This document shows, piece by piece, positions 7,577-15,727 of a stretch of 64,000 nt of DNA (position 1 is the first letter of the stretch; each line of letters begins with the position of its first letter). The stretch is from NCBI GenBank assembly GCA_021794095.1, contig JAJYRN010000005.1, positions 1-64,000 of the forward strand, read 5' to 3'. The translations under genes were made by a program, and so were the position numbers. The notes beneath the pieces were generated by a model, which was not told the DNA's origin, did no database searches, and was given only the letters and a program-made list of their open reading frames with translations. The DNA is from Acidobacteriota bacterium. GTDB lineage: Bacteria; Acidobacteriota; Holophagae; Holophagales; Holophagaceae.

Positions 7577-10500
7577 CTAGAACTTCAGGCGCAGGCTGAG
7601 CTGGACTTCGCGGGGGGCCCGGTCCGGCGTATCAATGGCGCCGAAGCTGGTGATCGGGGTGCCGGTCCGGTCGAGGGCCGTGGTCTGGCCCGTGGACTGG
7701 TTGGCCCAGTTGAAGACATTGAAGACCTGGACGCCGCCCTGGATCTGGATGCGGTTCACGAGCTTCCAGTCGCGCTTCAGCGCCAGGTCGAAGTAGCGCT
7801 GGGCGGGCTGGCGCCAGGCATTCCGGCCACCGTAGCCCGGGGCGTAGTCGTTGTAGGTGCCATCTCCATTCAGATCGGTGGAGGCCATGGCGGTGTAGGG
7901 GAGGCCGGTCTGGTACTGGTAGGTGACGGCGCCCTGGATGCCATAGACCACGGGGAAGTAGCCCGTGAAGATGCCCCGGAACCGGGCATCGCTGTCACTG
8001 GGGGCCAGGTTGGCGTAGGGATCAGCCGGGTTGTTGGTGACGCTGCCGCCGTAGCCGCCGTTGTTGGTGATGCGCTCGTTGCTGTTGATGTCCATGGCCT
8101 TCGACCAGGTCACGCTGCTCTGGAACCCGAAGCCCGTATCGGACGTGCGCGAGGCCGTGAACGTGAGGCCGCGGTAGGTGCCCGTGCCGTTGTTCTCGGA
8201 GAGGAACACATCGCCGTAGCCGGTGAGGTTCACCTGGCGTCCGCGGATCATGACGAAGGGCTGGCGGGCGGTGCTGAAGGTGTTCACCGGGGTGCCGTAG
8301 CCGTCGTTGTAGAAACCGCCGGAAGCCGGCGTGAGGTTCACATTCACGAAGTACTGCTGGTGCTGAAAGACAGAGTACTCAGCCCGCACGCCAAGGGTGA
8401 GCCCGTTGTCGTAACGGTGATCCACTCCGAGGGAGGTGCTGATCTTCCGGGGCATCTTGTTGGCGGGATCCCACAGCTGGCCGGTCCGGCTGACGCCCCC
8501 CAGGGACGCGAGGCTGGCGGGATCCAGGGCCGTGAGGGCGGTGCCGTTCTGGGTGCGGGTGGCATAGGAGAGCGCGCCGCTGTTCCAGGCGGCGAGGGCG
8601 GTGGCGCTGGCGGACGGAGCGATGCTGTAGACGGTGATGGTGTTGCCATTGGCCGTCATGGTGTTGGAGACGGTCAGACTCGGATCCGGGCTGGTGAAGG
8701 CGCCCCAGCCGCCCTTCACGACGGTCTTGCCATCCCCGAAGAGATCGAGGCTGAACCCGAAGCGGGGATCCACCGCAGAGTTGCTGTCGGCCTGGTCGGT
8801 GCCCATGAACTGGGGATTCGGCATGGGGTTGTTCGGTTCGTTCTCCCGGGTGGCGCGGAAGCCGCCGGTGAGGTTCAGGCGGTGGTTCATGAAGCCCTGG
8901 TACTGCAGCTGGAAGAAGCCGGCCAGCAGAGAGGAGCTGTAGTCAATCCAGCCGCCGGTGGGGCTGATGGCGCCCCGGTAGAGCACCCGCGATCCTGAGG
9001 TGAGGGTTCCCTTCGCCCACTGGTTGGCCGTGGCATAGTCCGGGAAGCTGAAGAAGCCGCCCATGTACTGGGGGAACTGGTTCTGGTAGCGGAACCACTG
9101 GAGATCCACGCCGCCCTTGACCAGCCAGTCGCCCTGGGTCCAGGTGAGGGTGTCCAGCAGCTCCTTGTTGTACTCATTGAGCTGGCTCGGGGCGTACCAG
9201 ATCTGCCCGGAGGTGAAGCCGCTGGCCACGGTGAATTCGGGTGCCGTGGAATTGGTCGTGCGGGGATGCCGCTCATCGGCGACCTGGAGGCGCGCCTCGT
9301 TGGTCATGTTGGCGCCGATGCTGCTCACCAGCTCGGCCACCCAGGAGATGCTGCTGACCTTGTCCACGCCGTTGGCGCTGAGTCCCGTCTGGCTGCCGAG
9401 GTTCGTGCCATTGGTATTGGTGAACTGCTGGGTGTTCACGCGCAGGCTGGCACGGTTGTTCTCGTTGATGTTCCAGTCGAGGCGGGCAAACACCGTGGTG
9501 TTCTTCTGGTCGTTGGTGATGGGGGTGCCGCTCTCGGAGGCGAGGGTATGGCCGTCATTGCCCACGGGGATGGCGCCGAAGTTGGTCAGGAAGGTGTTCA
9601 GGTTGGCGACGGAATTGCCACCGCTGGAACTCACGCCGAAGGCGGGCGTGAGGTTGGTGGAGTAGTGCTCCGACTCCACACCCACGAAATAGAACAGCTT
9701 GTCCGGGATGATCGGGCCGCCCACATTGGCGCTGAACTGCTGCTGGCTGAAGGCCAGGGTGCGGGCCTTGTCTGAATTCGTGGTGCCGCGGGGATCGTAG
9801 GGCACCGGCCGGATCTTGGCCACGAGGTTCTGGCTGCGGAACTGATCCTGGATGTCGCCCGAGAAGGTGTTGGTGCCCTGCTTGGTCACAGCGTTGACCA
9901 CGGCGCCGGCCCCGGCGTACTGGGGATCGTAGGCGTCCGTGATGATCTGGAGTTCCTTCACCGTATCCAGGCCGAAGGAGAAGGGGATGGCCGTCCCGCC
10001 GCGGGGATCCCCGAAGAAGGTGGAATTGAAGCTGGTGCCGTCAATGGTGAGGTTGTTCATGATGCCGCGGGAACCTTCCACCACCTGACGGCCCGTGGCG
10101 CCGGTCACGGCGCCGGGGGTGAGCTTCATCAGGTCGGTGAAGTTCCGGCCCTTGAGCGGCACGTTCTGGACCAGCTTCTGGTCAATGGACACCATGGTGT
10201 TCACCTGAGTGGTATCCAGGGTCTGGGAGGAATCCACCACCTCGACGGTGGCCGCCGCCTCGACGGTGTCGAGCTTGAAGTTCGCCACCGTGCTCTGGCC
10301 GAGGGAAACCTGGAGGTTCGCATCCCGCACCGCCCGCATGCCGTGGGCAGTGACGGTCAGTACGTAAGAGCCCACGGGCAGCAGGCCGATCTGGTACTCG
10401 CCCTGGCCATTGGTGGCGGTGGTCCGGACCAGGCCCGTATCCGTATTGCGCAGGGTGATGGAGGCACCTGGCAGCTTCTTTCCGGAGGTGTCCTTGATGA

Positions 10501-10597
10501 CGCCCCGCACGGCGCCTGCGGTGGAAGATGTCTGGGCCTGGGCCACGGTGGCGCAGGCCAGGCCTGTCAGAAGGACGAGGGTGAAACGGCGGTTCAT
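7577..10597 (-). CDS. TonB-dependent outer-membrane receptor with N-terminal carboxypeptidase-regulatory domain (1)
   Basis: The 1006-residue protein has a clear signal peptide (MNRRFTLVLLTGLACATVAQAQ). A carboxypeptidase-regulatory beta-sandwich follows (about residues 27-110, GVIKDTSGKKLPGASITLRN), then a plug region (VPLKGRNFTDLMKLTPG, TIDGTSFNSTFFGDPRGG), and a long beta-barrel ending in aromatic Phe (LSLRLKF), as outer-membrane barrels do. AGGAG precedes the ATG at 10597. This architecture is abundant in Acidobacteriota and Bacteroidota and is usually linked to glycan or peptide uptake, but the ligand cannot be read here. Same orientation as the next receptor, with a terminator between them. 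Confidence 0.9.
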   Translation of the reverse strand: MNRRFTLVLLTGLACATVAQAQTSSTAGAVRGVIKDTSGKKLPGASITLRNTDTGLVRTTATNGQGEYQIGLLPVGSYVLTVTAHGMRAVRDANLQVSLGQSTVANFKLDTVEAAATVEVVDSSQTLDTTQVNTMVSIDQKLVQNVPLKGRNFTDLMKLTPGAVTGATGRQVVEGSRGIMNNLTIDGTSFNSTFFGDPRGGTAIPFSFGLDTVKELQIITDAYDPQYAGAGAVVNAVTKQGTNTFSGDIQDQFRSQNLVAKIRPVPYDPRGTTNSDKARTLAFSQQQFSANVGGPIIPDKLFYFVGVESEHYSTNLTPAFGVSSSGGNSVANLNTFLTNFGAIPVGNDGHTLASESGTPITNDQKNTTVFARLDWNINENNRASLRVNTQQFTNTNGTNLGSQTGLSANGVDKVSSISWVAELVSSIGANMTNEARLQVADERHPRTTNSTAPEFTVASGFTSGQIWYAPSQLNEYNKELLDTLTWTQGDWLVKGGVDLQWFRYQNQFPQYMGGFFSFPDYATANQWAKGTLTSGSRVLYRGAISPTGGWIDYSSSLLAGFFQLQYQGFMNHRLNLTGGFRATRENEPNNPMPNPQFMGTDQADSNSAVDPRFGFSLDLFGDGKTVVKGGWGAFTSPDPSLTVSNTMTANGNTITVYSIAPSASATALAAWNSGALSYATRTQNGTALTALDPASLASLGGVSRTGQLWDPANKMPRKISTSLGVDHRYDNGLTLGVRAEYSVFQHQQYFVNVNLTPASGGFYNDGYGTPVNTFSTARQPFVMIRGRQVNLTGYGDVFLSENNGTGTYRGLTFTASRTSDTGFGFQSSVTWSKAMDINSNERITNNGGYGGSVTNNPADPYANLAPSDSDARFRGIFTGYFPVVYGIQGAVTYQYQTGLPYTAMASTDLNGDGTYNDYAPGYGGRNAWRQPAQRYFDLALKRDWKLVNRIQIQGGVQVFNVFNWANQSTGQTTALDRTGTPITSFGAIDTPDRAPREVQLSLRLKF

Positions 10598-10800
10598 GCA
10601 GGGCTCCTGTGCCAGGGGCGTGGCGGTTAAAAGAACAGAAGGGCCCGTGAAACAGGCCCATCCAGGGGGTTCTCCAAGGATGACGGGATCAAGACCGCAA
10701 CTCAATCCTTGCAACCCGCTCCGCTGCAAAGTGGCCGGGGCGTGATGCGAAAGTCACATCGTGTCACCCAGCCGTTCGCGTACGCCCCGGCACCTCGGGC

Positions 10801-10833
10801 CAAACGAAAGGGCGGCGCGAACGCCGCCCTTTC
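10801..10833 (-). terminator. Intrinsic terminator of the second TonB-receptor gene
   Basis: A perfect 11-bp stem (AAAGGGCGGCG / CGCCGCCCTTT) with a CGAA loop is followed on the minus strand by CGTTTGG. It starts 18 bp after the receptor stop codon. The rest of 10598-10800 holds the leader of the first receptor and no visible gene. Confidence 0.88.
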
Positions 10834-10850
10834 TCGTCATTCACGCCCGA

Positions 10851-13760
10851 TCAGAAGGAAAGGCGGGCGCCCCACTGGACCTGCCGGGGGTTGTAGATCC
10901 AGCTGTAGGCCTGGTTGAGCTGGGGGTTGGTATCCGAGCTGGAACTGGCCACCTGCTGGGAGAGGTAGGTGTCCTGGCGGTTCAGGAGGTTGAACACATC
11001 CACCGACAGGGTGAGCTTGACCTTGCGCACGATGGGGATATCCCGCCGCAGGCCCAGGTCCAGGGAGGTCAGGGAACCGGCTCGCTGGGTGTTGCGGCCC
11101 GTGTCCTGGCCGTTCACGAAATAGCGGTCGTTGTTGTTGTTGCCGTCCTTGTTCATGTCCCTGTAGCTGTAGAGCAGGGTGTAGGGGGTTCCGCTCTGGT
11201 AGCGCAGGGAGAGGGAGGCCAGGATCCCCGTGAAGCGCTTGTCGAGGTAGCTCACGTAGCCAGTGATCACGTTCCGGCGATCCGTGTCGGCGTAGCCCCA
11301 CTGGGCCGCCAGGTTGTTGTAGTCCTGGATGGAGATGCCGGAGTAGTTGCGTTCGTTGGAGTCGCTGTCCTTGTTGATGGCGTAGGTGTAGTAGAGCTGG
11401 GCATCCAGGTTGCTGCCGTCCTTGTGGTACTTCAGGCTGAAGGTGTAGGCGTGGTAGAGGCTGGTGGCATCCGAGGAATACATGCCCTCGGTGTAGTAGG
11501 ACGAGTTGGGACGCGGACCGTAGAGAATGCGGCCCTGGGCGCTGGTGCCTGTGGGAGCGCCGATGTTCAGGTCGCCGGTGCGCTCCAGACGGTTGCCCTT
11601 CGCGTAGGTGGCGGACAGGCCGAGCACCAGGTCGCGGAAGAAGGGGCGCTCAACGCCGATGTTCACCCGGTCGGTATAGGGGTTCTTGAAGTCAGGATTG
11701 AACGTCCAGATGCTGGCCTTGGGGGGGGTGCCGCCGAGGCCATTGAGGGTGGAATTGAGATAGTAGGGATTGCTGGCGTTGAAGGAGGAGCCGATGGGGA
11801 TGCCATAGGTGGCCGCCTGGGCCGGCTTGAAGTCCACCGAGCCAGTGCGGATGGCGTTGGCCGCGTACACCTGGTAGAAGAACACCGACGGGGTGGTGCT
11901 CACATAGCGGCCCGCGCTGCCACGGACGACGGTCCGGTCCTTGTCGAAGGAGGGGGTCCAGGTGAAGGAGAAGCGGGGCGAAAACTCGCTGTCGCTGGGG
12001 ATCTTGCCCGTGAGGGGCATGGGGGTGGCCAGCGGGTTGCTCATGTTGAGGATGGGGTAGTCCGGGTTCTCCTGGCGGTCCCAGCGCAGGCCCAGGCCCA
12101 GCTTCACGGTATCCACCGGGCGCCAGTCCGCCTGCACGAAGGCGGCTTCCTGCTTGTAGCTGGTGCTGAAGAGGCCGGCCTGGTGGACATCCTGGGTGAT
12201 GCCGAAGTTCTGACGGTAGGTGGACCACTTCCCCGCCCTGAAATCATTCAGGCTGTTGAAGAAGTACACGCCCTGCCAGTTGCCGGCGAAGAACTCGGAC
12301 ACATCAATGCTGTTGTAGTCAATGCCGCCCTTCACCTGCAGGGTGGGCGTCACGTAGCTGAGGTTTTCCTGGAACTCCGTGCGCTTGGTGTTGTATTGCC
12401 GGTCGTAGGGGTAGGCGCCGTAGTAGCCCACATGGGAGATGCTGACTTCCGGGGTGGTGACATAGGTGGAGCGGGGCATGCCGTCCTTGTTCAGGCTGAT
12501 CCGGGCTTCGTTGAGCCAGTTGGCATTGATCACCCAGTTCCACTGGAGCAGGTAGCTGTCGGTGGTGACATCATCCGAAGCCCGGTTCTCCGAAGCCGCC
12601 GTCGTGCCCGAACCGGTGTCGCCGGTGTATTTCGAGTGGTTGATGCGGAACTGCAGGGTGTGGTCGGTGTTGATGTTCCAGTCGAAGCGGGCGAACACCG
12701 TATCCGAATCCCCTTTGCTGGTGTAGTCGCCGCCCTTGGCGGCAAGCACGGCATCGTTGGAATAGGTTGCTGGATCGAGGGTCACTGGGTAGAGCCCGCC
12801 CCAGACCTGGTGGATCGGATTGGTCTGGCGCTGGGCATCGTAGGCGACGAAGTAGAACAGCTTGTCCGGGATGATCGGGCCGCCGGCGCTGAAACCGAAC
12901 TGCTCCAGCTTGTAGCTGCCCACGGGATTGGTGGTGACCTTGCCATTCGGCTGGATGATGGTGGGGCCGGCCGCCTGCATGCTTGAGGGGCGCTTGTAGT
13001 AGAAGAGGCTGCCGGTGAAGTCGTTGGTGCCGTTCTTGGTGATGGCGTTCACATAACCGCCGCCCATGCGGCCGAATTCCGCCGAGGCGCCGTCGGTGAC
13101 GACCTGGTACTCACGGATGGCCTCGATGGAGATGGTGAAGGGGGTCTTGCCCTCCGCCGCGCCCTGGGCGCCACCGAAGAAGGGTTCGTTGTCATCGGCG
13201 CCATCAATGTTGATGGAGGTGTTCACACCGCGCTGGCCAGCGATGGCCAGGTTGCCGCGGCTGCTGTCCACCACCACCTGGGGGGCCAGGGTGGCGAGGT
13301 TGGTGAAGTTGCGGCCCAGAACGGGCAGGTTGTCGAGGTTATCCGGGGAGATGAAGGCGGCGGCGCTGGCCCGATCCGAATCCACCTTGGAGGTGTCGGC
13401 GACCACTTCCACCACCGCGCTGGCTTCTGGAGCGAGGCGGATGGTCAAAGGGGCGGCGTCGCCCAAGTTCAGGGTGACCTTGACATTGCTGGCGGCCTGG
13501 AAGCCGGCTTTGGTAACGGTCACGGCGTAGGGGCCCACGGGCAGGGCGGTGGCGACGTAGCGGCCGCCGGCATCCGTCAGTACGGTGCGCAGGAAGCCCG
13601 TCTCCTGGTTGCGGATGACCACCGTGGCGCCGGCGACCGGGGCGCTCTGCTTGTCGAGCACTCGGCCCGCCAGCTGGGTGCTGACCCCTTGGGCGCACAG
13701 GGGTGCAGCCGCCACGATCAGGGTCAGAAGGGAAAGACCGCTTATATGCCTGAATTTCAT
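10851..13760 (-). CDS. TonB-dependent outer-membrane receptor with N-terminal carboxypeptidase-regulatory domain (2)
   Basis: The 969-residue protein has a signal peptide (MKFRHISGLSLLTLIVAAAPLCAQG), a carboxypeptidase-regulatory domain (VLDKQSAPVAGATVVIRNQE), a plug (LPVLGRNFTNLATLAP, INIDGADDNEPFFGG) and a beta-barrel ending ARLSF. GGAGGAACC gives a good ribosome site for the ATG at 13760. It shares motifs with its downstream paralogue (IPDKLFYFV, ARFDWNIN) but is clearly diverged, so they probably bind different ligands. The S55 peptidase gene is divergent, leaving a 178-bp shared promoter region. Confidence 0.9.
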   Translation of the reverse strand: MKFRHISGLSLLTLIVAAAPLCAQGVSTQLAGRVLDKQSAPVAGATVVIRNQETGFLRTVLTDAGGRYVATALPVGPYAVTVTKAGFQAASNVKVTLNLGDAAPLTIRLAPEASAVVEVVADTSKVDSDRASAAAFISPDNLDNLPVLGRNFTNLATLAPQVVVDSSRGNLAIAGQRGVNTSINIDGADDNEPFFGGAQGAAEGKTPFTISIEAIREYQVVTDGASAEFGRMGGGYVNAITKNGTNDFTGSLFYYKRPSSMQAAGPTIIQPNGKVTTNPVGSYKLEQFGFSAGGPIIPDKLFYFVAYDAQRQTNPIHQVWGGLYPVTLDPATYSNDAVLAAKGGDYTSKGDSDTVFARFDWNINTDHTLQFRINHSKYTGDTGSGTTAASENRASDDVTTDSYLLQWNWVINANWLNEARISLNKDGMPRSTYVTTPEVSISHVGYYGAYPYDRQYNTKRTEFQENLSYVTPTLQVKGGIDYNSIDVSEFFAGNWQGVYFFNSLNDFRAGKWSTYRQNFGITQDVHQAGLFSTSYKQEAAFVQADWRPVDTVKLGLGLRWDRQENPDYPILNMSNPLATPMPLTGKIPSDSEFSPRFSFTWTPSFDKDRTVVRGSAGRYVSTTPSVFFYQVYAANAIRTGSVDFKPAQAATYGIPIGSSFNASNPYYLNSTLNGLGGTPPKASIWTFNPDFKNPYTDRVNIGVERPFFRDLVLGLSATYAKGNRLERTGDLNIGAPTGTSAQGRILYGPRPNSSYYTEGMYSSDATSLYHAYTFSLKYHKDGSNLDAQLYYTYAINKDSDSNERNYSGISIQDYNNLAAQWGYADTDRRNVITGYVSYLDKRFTGILASLSLRYQSGTPYTLLYSYRDMNKDGNNNNDRYFVNGQDTGRNTQRAGSLTSLDLGLRRDIPIVRKVKLTLSVDVFNLLNRQDTYLSQQVASSSSDTNPQLNQAYSWIYNPRQVQWGARLSF

Positions 13761-13938
13761 AAAAGGTTCCTCCATGCCCCCTAGGCTAACGGAACCGGGA
13801 GGAATGCAAAAGGGACTCGGAGGTGAAGGAACGAAAAGGTTACCCGGGACATCCAGAAGTCACGCAAGCGGCCAAGGACAGGTATGCGCTCTCCCCCGCG
13901 TGGAACCTGCTAGGCTTCATTCTTCCAGAGGGTTCCGC

Positions 13939-15690
13939 ATGAGATTGGCCGTACTCGCCCTGGCACTTTTTCTCCCACTTCATGCCCAGCCCACCCCCCC
14001 CGCGACCATGCCCCTGTCCGACATCCAGCCCGGCATGAAGGGGTACGGGAAAACCGTATTCCACGGAGGCAAGATCGAGCGCTTCCAGTTCGAGGTGGTG
14101 GGCATTCAGCGCAATGCCTACCCAGGCCGGGGCCGCATCATGATCAAGGCCAGCGGCGGTCCGCTTGCCCAGACGGGCATCCTGGAAGGCATGAGCGGCA
14201 GCCCCTGTTACATAGATGGGAAGCTCATCGGGGCCCTCAGCACGGGCATCCAATTCGAGAAGGATGCCGCCATCGGTGGCGTCACACCCATCGGCGAGAT
14301 GCTGGAGCAGCTGCGGGACCTTCCGGATACCCCTTCCAGCCGCACGCCGTTGATCCTGCCCAAGCTGGAGCCCCCCAAGGTGCTCAAGGCGGCCCTTGAA
14401 GGCCGGATGGTTCCCTTGAACGAACTCATGGAAGGTGCCGACCAGGGAGGCCCCCCCCTCGATCTCATCAGCACGCCCCTCTCGCCCGAGACCCGGAAGC
14501 TCTGGGAGGGCCTTCCGGTGCGCTTCACCTCGGTGCCAGCCCTGGCGCCCGCCAGCGGAGGCAACCTGGAGGCCAGTCCCCTGGAACCCGGCGGCATGGC
14601 CTCCATCCAGTTGATGCAGGGCGACCTGGACATGGGCGCTTCCGGCACCATCACCTATGTCTCGGGCAAGCGGGTGTTTCTGTTCGGCCATCCCCTGCTC
14701 AATATGGGGGCGGTGGACCTGCCCCTCTGGTCGGCCACGGTGGCGACCCTGGTGCCCAGTTATTCCAGTTCCTTCAAGCTGGCCATGCCCGTGGCCCAGG
14801 TGGGTGCCCTGCGTCTGGACCGCAATTCGGGCGTGGCGGGCGTGCTGGGAGCCGTGGCCCACATGGTGCCGCTGCGGGTGGGGCTGAACCTGGGAGGGCG
14901 GCGCACCCTGAATTTCCGTTTTGAACTCATGGACAATCCCCTGCTCACGCCCCAGCTGGCCGCGACCGCCGTGGCGCAGGTGCTTTCAGCCAACATCCGG
15001 GGGGCTGGTTTCCAGAGCCTCTCCATGCAGGGGAACATCAAACTGGCAGGTCAGACCCCCATCCAGGTGGAGAATGTCATCGCCGACCTGAATGCGGGGC
15101 GCATGGCCCAGTACATCGGAGGCATGCTCCAGGCGGTGACCCTCAACCCATTCGAGCGCCCGGTGATCGAGGGTATTTCGCTCAACATCAAGGCCGAGGA
15201 ACGGCTGGACTTGGTGGCCATCGCCGGCATCCGGCTTCTCAAGGCCCGGGCCAAACGGGGCGAAGTGTTGCCGGTGCTGGTGACGCTCCAGAACATCCAG
15301 GGGGTCCGGGAAACGGCCACCTTCGATATTCAAGTGCCCTCCTCCGCTGCCAAGGGGAAGGCCATCCTGATGGTGGGCGACGGCTTCAGCCTGATGGCGG
15401 CCGATCCCGACCAGCGGGCGGTGCAGACGGCCAGTCTGGGCGATGTGGTGCGGGTTCTGAACAACGCGCTCCGGAACAACCATGCCTATGCCCTCATCGT
15501 CCAGGCCCAGCCGGGTGCGGGTCTGCGGGGGAGCCGCATCGAGGGCATCCCGCCGACCATCGCTTCCCTGGTGGGCGGCGACGGTTCCAGCAGCGGCAAT
15601 CAATTGAAGCGGCACATCATCGGCCGGGCCGTGCTGCCCCTGGACCGCGAGGTGCGCGGCTTCAGCCAGATGGCCATTGATATCGAATAG
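13939..15690 (+). CDS. Exported SpoIVB-type (S55) serine peptidase-domain protein
   Basis: The 583-residue protein has a signal peptide (MRLAVLALALFLPLHAQP), then an S55-like domain: MPLSDIQPGMKGYGKTVFHG at about 28-47 and the nucleophile motif EGMSGSPCYIDGKLIGALS at about 88-106, with Ser in GMSGSP. S55 is the family of the sporulation peptidase SpoIVB. Here there are no other sporulation genes, and long exported S55 proteins occur in non-sporulating Acidobacteriota. The C-terminal ~350 residues are unassigned beta-rich sequence. The gene is followed after 37 bp by the propeller gene, so the two probably form an operon. Confidence 0.75.
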   Translation: MRLAVLALALFLPLHAQPTPPATMPLSDIQPGMKGYGKTVFHGGKIERFQFEVVGIQRNAYPGRGRIMIKASGGPLAQTGILEGMSGSPCYIDGKLIGALSTGIQFEKDAAIGGVTPIGEMLEQLRDLPDTPSSRTPLILPKLEPPKVLKAALEGRMVPLNELMEGADQGGPPLDLISTPLSPETRKLWEGLPVRFTSVPALAPASGGNLEASPLEPGGMASIQLMQGDLDMGASGTITYVSGKRVFLFGHPLLNMGAVDLPLWSATVATLVPSYSSSFKLAMPVAQVGALRLDRNSGVAGVLGAVAHMVPLRVGLNLGGRRTLNFRFELMDNPLLTPQLAATAVAQVLSANIRGAGFQSLSMQGNIKLAGQTPIQVENVIADLNAGRMAQYIGGMLQAVTLNPFERPVIEGISLNIKAEERLDLVAIAGIRLLKARAKRGEVLPVLVTLQNIQGVRETATFDIQVPSSAAKGKAILMVGDGFSLMAADPDQRAVQTASLGDVVRVLNNALRNNHAYALIVQAQPGAGLRGSRIEGIPPTIASLVGGDGSSSGNQLKRHIIGRAVLPLDREVRGFSQMAIDIE

Positions 15691-15727
15691 GGCTGCGCCC
15701 ATGAACCCGCCTTCACGAAAGGGAACC

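Noticed and set aside
10761-12986. Very long plus-strand reading frame opposite the second TonB receptor
   Set aside because: It is the antisense shadow of a strongly supported receptor gene; the product is rich in Val, Gly, Ala and His with no domain pattern, and a receptor-frame match with signal peptide and barrel end is on the other strand.
13939-15690. S55 peptidase as evidence for sporulation
   Set aside because: The protein is exported, larger than SpoIVB, and no other sporulation gene is seen; the family is present in non-sporulating bacteria.
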